From contig JAUXQH010000005.1 of NCBI GenBank assembly GCA_030685065.1, positions 1 to 41,077 of the forward strand: a stretch of DNA of 41,077 bases, in the 5' to 3' direction. A program made the translations under genes and the position numbers. The stretch is from Pseudomonadota bacterium (GTDB taxonomy: Bacteria; Myxococcota_A; UBA796; SXON01). Numbering within the stretch: position 1 is the stretch's first letter; every line of letters starts with the position of its first letter. Shown here piece after piece: positions 31,997 through 39,311 of the stretch. Under the pieces are notes generated by a model, which had not been told where the DNA came from, did no database searches, and saw nothing but the letters and a program-made list of their open reading frames with translations.

Positions 31997-34284
31997 GCGC
32001 GCATCTTGCGACGGAGCGAGCGGAGCGGCCGGTGTTCGTGGCGGTCGGGGCCCTCTGCCTCCTCGCCACCTACAACGCCCTCTATTTCTTCCCCATCACC
32101 GTCGACGACGCGTTCATCAGCCTGCGCTACGCGTGGAACCTCGCGCACGGCGAGGGCCTCGTGTTCAACCCCGGCGAGCGCGTCGAGGGCTACTCCAACC
32201 CGAGCTGGACCCTCCTCGCGGCGCTGTTCCTCACGCTCGGGATCGAGCCGCTCGTCGCGCTCAAGTGGCTGGGCGTCGCGTGTGTCGGTGTCCTCCCGGC
32301 CGTCGCGTGGGCGTCGTCCCGCCAGCTCGGCCTCACGGCGCGTTGGGCGCTGATCCCCGCCGGGCTCTGCGCGGTGGATCTGAACATCGCGTTCTGGGCC
32401 CCGAACGGCCTGGAGGCGCCCCTGTGGACCGTGCTCCTCGCCGCCTTCCCCGGCCTGCTCGCCCGCCGCTGGACCACCGGCGAGCGGTTCCCCGTCAGCG
32501 CGCTCGTCGGCGCGGCGCTGTACGTCACGCGTCCGGAGGCACCGCTGTTCGTGGCGCCGGCCCTCCTGTTCGAGGCCATCCGCGCCGCGCGCGATCCATC
32601 GCGACGCAAGGCCGCGCTCGTGTGGGCCGCGACCCTGGCCGTACCGTGTCTCTCGTGGCTCGGCTTCCGCATGCTCTACTACGGAGACTGGGTCGCCAAC
32701 ACCTACTACGTGAAGGCGTCCGACGGCTTCCACCCCGACATCTTCAAGAAGTACCTCGCGAGCTGGCTCGTCGTGAACGCGCCGATCACCGGCGCGCTGC
32801 TCGCGCTCACCGCGCCGCTCGCCCTGCGCACCGTCGGCGGCCGGCTCTCGGTCGCGGCGCTGGTGATCCAGCTCCTCTTCGTGCTCCGTGCGGGTGGCGA
32901 CTGGATGGCGCAGAACCGCTTCTGGGGCCCGGCCGTGCCGCTCGCCGGGTACGTCATCGCGACCGGTGCCGCGTCGCTCGCGCAGCTCCTCGTCGGCAGA
33001 GGCCAGGCGCTCGCACCCCGCGTGATCGCCGCCGCGATCGTGCTCCCGCTGCTCCCCCAGGCGTGGCGGCACCTCACGCTCGAGTTCCTCTACCTCGACA
33101 ACGGCAAGCCCAGTGTCGTCGCCCGCTGGGAGGGGAACACGAAGCGCACGATCGATCGCGTGCGGGCCCCCTTCCGCACGGGCGTGCCCGACCGCGTGGC
33201 CCGCGTGCTCGAGTACGTTCCCGACGGCGCGACGGTCGCGCACTCCGAGATCGGCCTGCTCGCGTACGTGTCCGACAACCCGCTGCTGGACGCCTTCGGG
33301 CTGGTCGATCGTCGCCTCTCCGGCGCGTCCGGCGAGGCGCTCACCGACGTGATCGAGAGCCTCGACCCGCCCGACTACCTCCTCATGCGGGACCAGGTCC
33401 CCATGCTCAAGAAGATGACGAAGACCGCCTGGTATGCCGAGCAGGGCTACACCGAGCGGCAGCGTTGGCAGAACGTGTGGTTGGAGTCTCCGGCGGCGAC
33501 CGGTGCGGCCGAGCGCCTTCCCCCCGAGCAGGTGTTCGTGCGCTACGACCGTGCCGTCGAACGTGTCCCGCGCGACGTGACCTTCCACCTCGCCCGCATC
33601 GATCTCGCGCGCACCGTCGGAGACAAGGAGCGGGAGGCGCGGTACTGCGCCGCGGCGGAGGCCGCGATCCCCTCGCTCGCGAATGTCTGCAAGGGCCCGG
33701 GTGCCCAGGCGGGCGGGGCGGCGCCCCGGGCCGACTCGATCGTGTTCAGCCCCTTCCTGTCGCAGACCCCGAACGTCGGGTTCGAGGCCGCCACCGACGG
33801 CAAGCCCGACGGATGGACGCCGCTCCCCGGCCACGCGACCGGGTTCGGCGTCGTCACCGAGGGCGCGGCCGCGGGCACCTCCGCGCTCCGCATCACGGGG
33901 AACCAGTGGGTGTGCAGCGACTGGGCGCCCGTGAAGGGTGACTTCCGCGTCTCCGGCAAGGTGCGCGCGGACAACGTGACCGGCGCGCAGAACGAGCGGC
34001 AGGGCGCCGCGGTGAGCCTCCGCATCCGGAGCGCCGGCCAGAAGAACGAGGACCTCCCCGTGCTCAAAGCGTGGACCGACACCACCGAGTGGCAGGACTT
34101 CGCGCTCACCTGGGCCGCGAAGCCGGCGTACACCGAGTTCCGCGCGTGCGTGGGCCTCAACAACGCGTCCGGGGCCGCGTGGTTCGACGATGTCGCGGCG
34201 GGCACGGAAGACGCTCCCGAAGGGACCGCCGGGGCCGCGGCCGCGGCAACCCCGGCGCCTCCCGTCGAAGTGGCCGCCCCGTGA
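31993..34284 (+). CDS. GT-C-type (AftB-like) membrane protein with Cys-paired module
   Basis: 763 aa. The first loop has VDDAFISLRYAWNLAHGEG, then FNPGERVEGYSNPSWTLL. This is a widespread GT-C signature also found in AftB-like arabinosyltransferases, with the Asp pair as the likely catalytic/metal motif. About ten hydrophobic helices reach residue about 370. A globular periplasmic part and a helical segment follow, then a Cys-paired module (597-740, Cys641 and Cys719) and an Ala/Pro-rich tail. The ATG overlaps the previous stop, and the stop overlaps the following GTG (GTGA). The three genes thus form one translationally coupled operon. Confidence 0.82.
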   Translation: MSAHLATERAERPVFVAVGALCLLATYNALYFFPITVDDAFISLRYAWNLAHGEGLVFNPGERVEGYSNPSWTLLAALFLTLGIEPLVALKWLGVACVGVLPAVAWASSRQLGLTARWALIPAGLCAVDLNIAFWAPNGLEAPLWTVLLAAFPGLLARRWTTGERFPVSALVGAALYVTRPEAPLFVAPALLFEAIRAARDPSRRKAALVWAATLAVPCLSWLGFRMLYYGDWVANTYYVKASDGFHPDIFKKYLASWLVVNAPITGALLALTAPLALRTVGGRLSVAALVIQLLFVLRAGGDWMAQNRFWGPAVPLAGYVIATGAASLAQLLVGRGQALAPRVIAAAIVLPLLPQAWRHLTLEFLYLDNGKPSVVARWEGNTKRTIDRVRAPFRTGVPDRVARVLEYVPDGATVAHSEIGLLAYVSDNPLLDAFGLVDRRLSGASGEALTDVIESLDPPDYLLMRDQVPMLKKMTKTAWYAEQGYTERQRWQNVWLESPAATGAAERLPPEQVFVRYDRAVERVPRDVTFHLARIDLARTVGDKEREARYCAAAEAAIPSLANVCKGPGAQAGGAAPRADSIVFSPFLSQTPNVGFEAATDGKPDGWTPLPGHATGFGVVTEGAAAGTSALRITGNQWVCSDWAPVKGDFRVSGKVRADNVTGAQNERQGAAVSLRIRSAGQKNEDLPVLKAWTDTTEWQDFALTWAAKPAYTEFRACVGLNNASGAAWFDDVAAGTEDAPEGTAGAAAAATPAPPVEVAAP

Positions 34285-35378
34285 TCCTCGCCCTCCTCGC
34301 CCTGTCCGCGTGCACCCCCGAGGCCGACGTCAGCGCGCTCCCGCCCATCGCGAGCGTACCGGTGGTGCCCGACGCCGACGTCGCCGCGTTCACGGGCGAG
34401 TCCAAGGCGCTCGAGATGGACTTCGCGGGCGGCACGAACGGCGCCCCGTACGCGATGGCGTTCTTCATCCCTCCGGGCACGCAGGCAGTCGCGACGGCGG
34501 GCGTGCTCTCGGACGGATCCGAAGGCTTCACCTTCACCGCCACCGCCCCGGGGGACGGCGTGGTGTGCAGCCAGCCGATCGGCGTCGCCGGGCCGATCAC
34601 CGTCGCCGCGCGCCAGCGGGTCACGACGCTCGGGCCCGTGGCGCAGGCGTGGCACGGCGCCCAGGTCGAGCTCCGCGCGCGCACGGAAGCCGGCGTCCTC
34701 GTCGAGGTGCCCGGCACCCGCTACCTCCCGCTCCGCCAGGTCAACGCCGCGGGCGACTGGGAGTCCTGGGAGCAGAGCGTCGATCCACCCGCAGGCTCCC
34801 GCAAGGTCGAGCTCTGCTGGCGCCTCGTCGGCACCACCGGATCGGTCGAGGTCGATCGTGCGACCGTCGTGAGCGACGGTGTGCCGCTCCCCCTCGCCAT
34901 GCCGGTGGTGTCGGTGCGGTGGGAGCTCGACACCCCCGGCCCGAGCGGCGCCCCGGAGGGTTTTGACTTCATGCTCCCGCCGGGCACGCGCGGCGCCACG
35001 CTCGTCACCGAAGAAGGCGCGATCCGCTTCGAGACCACCAGCGCGAGCAACGCCCTCGCGTGCAGCCAACCCTTCTCGGTCGCCCCCGGCATGCTGTTCC
35101 GCGGGCGCTACCGCCTCCGTGACCTGCAGACCGACACGCGCACGTGGACAGGTTTTGTCGCCGAGGTGCGCACCTACGACATGATCGGCGGGCTCGCGTC
35201 CCCCGCGGGCCTGCCGTTCAGCGTGCTGGAGACTTGGAAGGCGCCGACCGCCGACTGGGCCGAGTTTGAGAGCGCCTTCGCCCCGCCGACCGGAGCGGTC
35301 ACCGGGAAGCTCTGCTTCCGCTTCGTGGAGTCGACCGGCGCGGCAGACCTGGACTGGGTGGCCGTGGGCCCGGGGTAG
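34281..35378 (+). CDS. lipoprotein made of two Cys-paired modules
   Basis: This 365-aa protein is a short lipoprotein (LSAC lipobox, Cys11) consisting almost wholly of two copies of the beta-rich module. They span residues 41-198 (Cys96, Cys179) and 211-365 (Cys261, Cys345). The copies align through PPGT, then V/A-x-C-S-Q-P, then L-C-x-R-x-V-x-x-T-G. It is the stand-alone version of the domain fused to the three neighbouring GT-C proteins. No catalytic motif is seen, so a binding or scaffold role on the periplasmic side of a membrane is inferred. The GTG start overlaps the upstream stop. It converges with the heparinase-like gene, leaving a 5-nt gap. Confidence 0.8.
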   Translation: MILALLALSACTPEADVSALPPIASVPVVPDADVAAFTGESKALEMDFAGGTNGAPYAMAFFIPPGTQAVATAGVLSDGSEGFTFTATAPGDGVVCSQPIGVAGPITVAARQRVTTLGPVAQAWHGAQVELRARTEAGVLVEVPGTRYLPLRQVNAAGDWESWEQSVDPPAGSRKVELCWRLVGTTGSVEVDRATVVSDGVPLPLAMPVVSVRWELDTPGPSGAPEGFDFMLPPGTRGATLVTEEGAIRFETTSASNALACSQPFSVAPGMLFRGRYRLRDLQTDTRTWTGFVAEVRTYDMIGGLASPAGLPFSVLETWKAPTADWAEFESAFAPPTGAVTGKLCFRFVESTGAADLDWVAVGPG

Positions 35379-35383
35379 GACCC

Positions 35384-37228
35384 CTACCGGACCTCGAAGC
35401 TCGTCACGAACTCGGCGCCCCCGTCCACCCCGCCGTCCCCGACCAGGCACGGCGCCGCCACCACGCCCCCGCTCGCCGTCCGCACCCACCCAACCGGGCC
35501 GGGCGTGGACTCGCCGGAGTGGACCGACCACGCGAGCGCCGCCGGGAGCTGGATGACCAGCGTCAGATCCCCCCGCTTCGCGAGGTAGCCAGTGCCTTCG
35601 GGCGTGAGCGACCAGCCGGGCCCCAGCTGCCACGAGAGGCGCACGGCGTGGCGGCCGACGCGACGGCCCGCGGGCACGAGGCGGTCGGTGACGATGAGCC
35701 GGGCCTGGTTGAGCAGCACGTCGCGCTCGTGGGTGAGCGGCACGCGCAGGCGGTGCCAGCCGGTGTGGCTGCCCTCGATGCGCGCCTTCTTGCCGTCGAC
35801 GCGGGCCACGCCGAGCGAGGCGGGCACCCCCTCGGCGACCGCATGCCCGTCCAGCAGCAGCACGTTGTGGGCCCCCGGGGAGCGCAGCCAGCTCGCGAGC
35901 CGCCCGGCGCCCTGGGAGGGGCCGGGGTCCGCGAGGACGCTGGCATCCCCCACGTCCCAGAGCAGGTGCAGCGGCGCAACGTGGGTGTCGTGCGTGCTGC
36001 GGAGGGGCGTGCCCATCGCGGCGACCACGCGGCTGGGGCGGTTCTTGATGCGCATGTGCGCCACCGCGAGCCCGCTCTCGCGGAACACCCACATGCTCCA
36101 CGTCTTGCCTGCGGCCTCGTGGGACAAGGGCTCCGCGAGCGGGCCGGCGGGGTGGGGCACCCCGGGGGCCAGCCACGCCACGCGCGGATCGTCGTCCGCG
36201 TGCGGAGCCGGCGGACCGTCGTCCAGGCCCCAGGCGCGGACCAGGTTCCAGAGGCCCCACGCGAGCGGGCGCCCCGGGACGTCGAGCAGATCCCCGAGCG
36301 GGGCCTCGCCGAGGGGCGGGAGGGCGCCGAGCTCCCCCGCGAGCCGCTCGAGGAACCGCGCGCCCCGCACCAGCGCGGCGTCGGCTACCGTCGGAAACGA
36401 CGCGCCGTTCGCGCGGGCCACGGCGCGGGCCACCGCGACGTACCACAACGTCTCCGCCAGGCGCAGCGGCGCGTCGTCCTGGGGGGAGCCGTCGGGGTGG
36501 AGCTCTTCGGGGAGGGCGAAGCGCAGGGCGGAGACGCTCTCGGTCCACGCCGCGCGCGAGCCCGGCAGGTCCGGGAAGGTGAGGGCGCCCACGATCACGC
36601 CACAGTGATGCGCGATGCGACGCGCGTGGTCCCCCGGCGCGCGCGGCAACCGCTCGCGGAGGTGTTCGATGTGCCACTGCGCGCTCCCGGCCATGGCCGC
36701 GCGCAACGTGTCGGGCGCGGCCGCGCCGAGCCACGCGAGCCCGGCGTGCCAATGGAGCAGCCGGGCGGCGAGATCGGACGGGTGGGCCCAGGCGACGCCG
36801 GTGCCCGGAATGTCCTGCCGGAGCCACCCGTCCATCGCGCCGACCGCGGCCTCACCGGCGGCGGTGTCCCCTTGCGCCGCCGCGAAGGCGAGCGCCGGGA
36901 ACCAGGCATGGCGGTGCGCGATGCGCGCCTCGCGGAAGGCGCCGGGATCGAGGACGAGCCTCGGCCCGACGGGGAGCGGCTCGCCCGTGGTGGGGTCCTC
37001 CCCCCAATTGGGCAGCGGAGGGGGGGCCTCGGGCCCGACGCTCGCATGACCCCCGGCGACAACCGGCGCGGCGCGACGGGGGCCCAACCCCTGCCAACGC
37101 TCCGGCTCTCGAGACACGAACGGGCTCGCGCCGAGGCGCGACGAGAGGGGCTCCGCGGCGCGCACGGCGACCTTGCCGGCGGGCGGGGAGGTGAATGCGC
37201 GTGCACGCGCGAGAAGCCCCTCCAACAT
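35384..37228 (-). CDS. heparinase II/III-like protein
   Basis: This 614-aa protein has an Ala-rich alpha/alpha-barrel first half (residues about 75-340) and a beta-sheet second half, as in heparinase II/III and alginate-lyase-like polysaccharide lyases. The ELHPDGSPQDDAPLR block matches the family's D-G-x-x-x-E region, and ARRIAHHCGV sits where the family has an Asn-His pair. SHDTHV-type (here STHDTHVAPLHLLWD) and SPGAHNVLLLDG blocks mark the beta half. The Asn is replaced, so catalysis is uncertain. No signal peptide is visible. Its ATG overlaps the stop of the sigma-factor gene (TGATG), which ties the two together. Confidence 0.75.
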   Translation of the reverse strand: MLEGLLARARAFTSPPAGKVAVRAAEPLSSRLGASPFVSREPERWQGLGPRRAAPVVAGGHASVGPEAPPPLPNWGEDPTTGEPLPVGPRLVLDPGAFREARIAHRHAWFPALAFAAAQGDTAAGEAAVGAMDGWLRQDIPGTGVAWAHPSDLAARLLHWHAGLAWLGAAAPDTLRAAMAGSAQWHIEHLRERLPRAPGDHARRIAHHCGVIVGALTFPDLPGSRAAWTESVSALRFALPEELHPDGSPQDDAPLRLAETLWYVAVARAVARANGASFPTVADAALVRGARFLERLAGELGALPPLGEAPLGDLLDVPGRPLAWGLWNLVRAWGLDDGPPAPHADDDPRVAWLAPGVPHPAGPLAEPLSHEAAGKTWSMWVFRESGLAVAHMRIKNRPSRVVAAMGTPLRSTHDTHVAPLHLLWDVGDASVLADPGPSQGAGRLASWLRSPGAHNVLLLDGHAVAEGVPASLGVARVDGKKARIEGSHTGWHRLRVPLTHERDVLLNQARLIVTDRLVPAGRRVGRHAVRLSWQLGPGWSLTPEGTGYLAKRGDLTLVIQLPAALAWSVHSGESTPGPVGWVRTASGGVVAAPCLVGDGGVDGGAEFVTSFEVR

Positions 37229-38253
37229 CAGGGCGCCTCCGGGATGTCGAACTCGAAGTCGATCTCTCCGCCGAACTCCTGTTGGAGGTAGGTCTTGAGG
37301 CGACGCTTGATCCGCACCTCGATCTGCCGGATGCGCTCCTTGCTCACGTCGTACCGCTCGCCTAGATCGGAGAGGCTCGCGGGCTCGTTCGCGACGAGGC
37401 GTTCGGACCAGATCGCGCGCTCGCGCTCATCCTCCAGCGTGAGCTCGAAGGCGCGGAGCTTGCCCTGCACCAGCACGCCCAACTGCGACCCCGCGACGCG
37501 GTCCTCCGGACCGGTCGCCTCGTTGTCCGGCACGATTTCGGCGAGCGAGCGGCCGTCCTCCCCGCCGACGGGTGCGTGGAGCGACATCGCCGGGGCGCGC
37601 ATGTGTTGATCGACCGCGATGACCTCGCTCTCCGGAACCTCGAGCCGCGCCGCGAGCATCTGGGCGGAGGCCTGGATGCCCTCCCGCAACAGTCGTTCGC
37701 GCTCCTTCTGGAGCTGGAAGAACAGCTTGCGCCCGTTGCGCGTGCTTCCCAGCCGCACGAGGCGGAAGTTGTCCATCAGGAAGCGGAGGATCATCGCCCG
37801 GATCCAGTACTGGGCGTAGCTCGAGAACCGGATGCCGCGGTACGGGTCGTAGCGGGAGAGGGCCTCGACCAGGCCGACGTTCCCCTCCTGGATGAGGTCG
37901 AGCACGTTCGCCCACTGCCGGTGGTACTGGAACGCGATCTTGACCACGAGCCGCAGGTTCGCCGTGACGAGGCGCTCGGCCGCCGAGGCGTCCCCCGACT
38001 CGTAGTAGGCGAGGGCCACCTTTCGCTCCTCCTCCGGGTCGAGGAGCGCGTAGCGGCGCACCTCGGAGAGGTAGTAGGCCAGCAGGTCCCCGCCGCGCGA
38101 GGCCTCGCCACGCGGGGCCAGCGCGGGCAGCTTCGGAATCGGATTCCGTCGAGGATTTCCGAGCGGATCCAACGGTTCACCGCTCGCGTCGAGCAGATCC
38201 TCGGGATCTCCCTCTTCGTCCTCGGTTTCGCGGCTACCGTCCCGTTCGACCAT
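37228..38253 (-). CDS. RpoH-type alternative sigma-70 factor
   Basis: 341 aa. After an acidic head (residues 1-30) come region 1.2 (about 55-90) and region 2 (about 94-165). Region 2 contains the core-binding and -10 segments: ANLRLVVKIAFQY, LIQEGNVGLVEAL and YDPYRGIRFSSYAQYWIR. The RpoH-like box GRKLFFQLQKER is at 175-186, and region 4 has a helix-turn-helix ending SKERIRQIEVRIKRRLK. The ATG has AAGGAG 6 nt upstream. The gene overlaps the preceding IMPase-like gene by 20 nt and the heparinase-like gene by 1 nt. A sigma factor embedded in a carbohydrate operon may control envelope or polysaccharide genes, which is inference. Confidence 0.92.
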   Translation of the reverse strand: MVERDGSRETEDEEGDPEDLLDASGEPLDPLGNPRRNPIPKLPALAPRGEASRGGDLLAYYLSEVRRYALLDPEEERKVALAYYESGDASAAERLVTANLRLVVKIAFQYHRQWANVLDLIQEGNVGLVEALSRYDPYRGIRFSSYAQYWIRAMILRFLMDNFRLVRLGSTRNGRKLFFQLQKERERLLREGIQASAQMLAARLEVPESEVIAVDQHMRAPAMSLHAPVGGEDGRSLAEIVPDNEATGPEDRVAGSQLGVLVQGKLRAFELTLEDERERAIWSERLVANEPASLSDLGERYDVSKERIRQIEVRIKRRLKTYLQQEFGGEIDFEFDIPEAP

Positions 38254-39100
38254 GCCTGGCTCCTTCTGAAAACGAGGAAATCGGCGACTCCAACCCTCGG
38301 CGGGGGGCGACCCGGCCCAGCGAGGCCAGCTCCGCCACGGCGGTGGCTTCCCCCGCGATGAAGGCCGCCCCTGTGTCGCGAAACGGATCGAGCGGCGCCG
38401 GTCCGAGCCCCCCGTGCGGCAAGCGGAGAGCCCGACCTCCAACCGCCTCTATCAAGGCCAGACCAGCCGCGGTATCCCAGATCGACCACCCCGGGGCGAC
38501 GATCGCCGCGAGCGCGCTTCCGCGCGCCACGAGCGCAAGATGCGCGGCGGTGCCCCCTAGGCAGCGGGCCTTCCCCGCGAACGCCACGTTGAAATGACGG
38601 TGAAAGGCTGACGGCAGATACAACACACGAGGGATGGCCTTTGCATCCAAGGGGGGGAGCACGGCGCCGTTGAACCAGCCGACCCCGCCCTCCACGTGGA
38701 AGTGCTCGCCCAACCGGGGCAAGTAGATGGCACCGAAGTCCACCCGCTCGCTCGCGCCGTCCCGAACGAGCCGCGCGACCGCCGGCCCCCAGTGCGCGAG
38801 GCCCTCGGTGAACGCGCTCGTTCCGTCCAGCGGATCGACCACCCACCGGGCGTCGGGGTGCCCCGCGATCGCCCCACGCTCCTCCGAGAGGATGGTGTCC
38901 TCGGGCCACTCGCGGTGGATGGCCTCGAGCAGCACGGCCTCGGCGGCGAGGTCGGCGTCGGTCAGCCAGGTTCCGTCTGCCTTCCGGCGCGGATCGCCGC
39001 CGCCGAAGTGGCGCATCGAGGCCGCCCCCGCCGCTTCGAGCAGCGCGCGCAGCGAGTGGCCTCGGGGCGGAAGGGGAAGGGGGGGTGGCCCAGCGTCCAT
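38234..39100 (-). CDS. inositol-monophosphatase-family phosphatase
   Basis: This 288-aa protein has the metal-binding motifs of the IMPase/CysQ/HisN family: Glu73 in SEERG, Asp89 and Asp92 in DPLDGTSAF, and Asp209 in WSIWDTAAGLALIEAVGG. All Mg ligands are present, so it should be an active phosphatase; myo-inositol phosphate, histidinol phosphate and PAP are all possible substrates. It is the first gene of the run IMPase-sigma-heparinase; its last 20 nt overlap the sigma gene. Upstream is a 211-nt gap (39101-39311) shared with the divergent pseudokinase; no other feature is seen there beyond the promoter element listed. Confidence 0.9.
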   Translation of the reverse strand: MDAGPPPLPLPPRGHSLRALLEAAGAASMRHFGGGDPRRKADGTWLTDADLAAEAVLLEAIHREWPEDTILSEERGAIAGHPDARWVVDPLDGTSAFTEGLAHWGPAVARLVRDGASERVDFGAIYLPRLGEHFHVEGGVGWFNGAVLPPLDAKAIPRVLYLPSAFHRHFNVAFAGKARCLGGTAAHLALVARGSALAAIVAPGWSIWDTAAGLALIEAVGGRALRLPHGGLGPAPLDPFRDTGAAFIAGEATAVAELASLGRVAPRRGLESPISSFSEGARHGRTGR

Positions 39101-39281
39101 CGAGGCACGAAGTAATCGCGGCGAGGGCGGATCGCCGCTCGCGGGCGTGATCCGGCACGGCAGAGTTTGCGGTGCTGTGGGCCGGCGCACGCACCCGCGC
39201 GGCGTTCGCGCGCGGGTACTCGGCGCTTCTCGGCCTGGAGCGCGGACCGTGCGGCCCGGGCCCTCGACGGATGTCCGACTG

Positions 39282-39302
39282 TGGTATCTTGGACGGCTGG
39301 AG
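39282..39302 (+). promoter_or_regulatory. extended -10 and RBS of the pseudokinase gene
   Basis: TGG-TATCTT (39282-39290) is an extended -10-like element. GGAG (39299-39302) follows and lies 9 nt before the TTG start at 39312. No -35 is clear, which is normal for extended -10 promoters. Confidence 0.35.
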
Positions 39303-39311
39303 AAACGGCGG

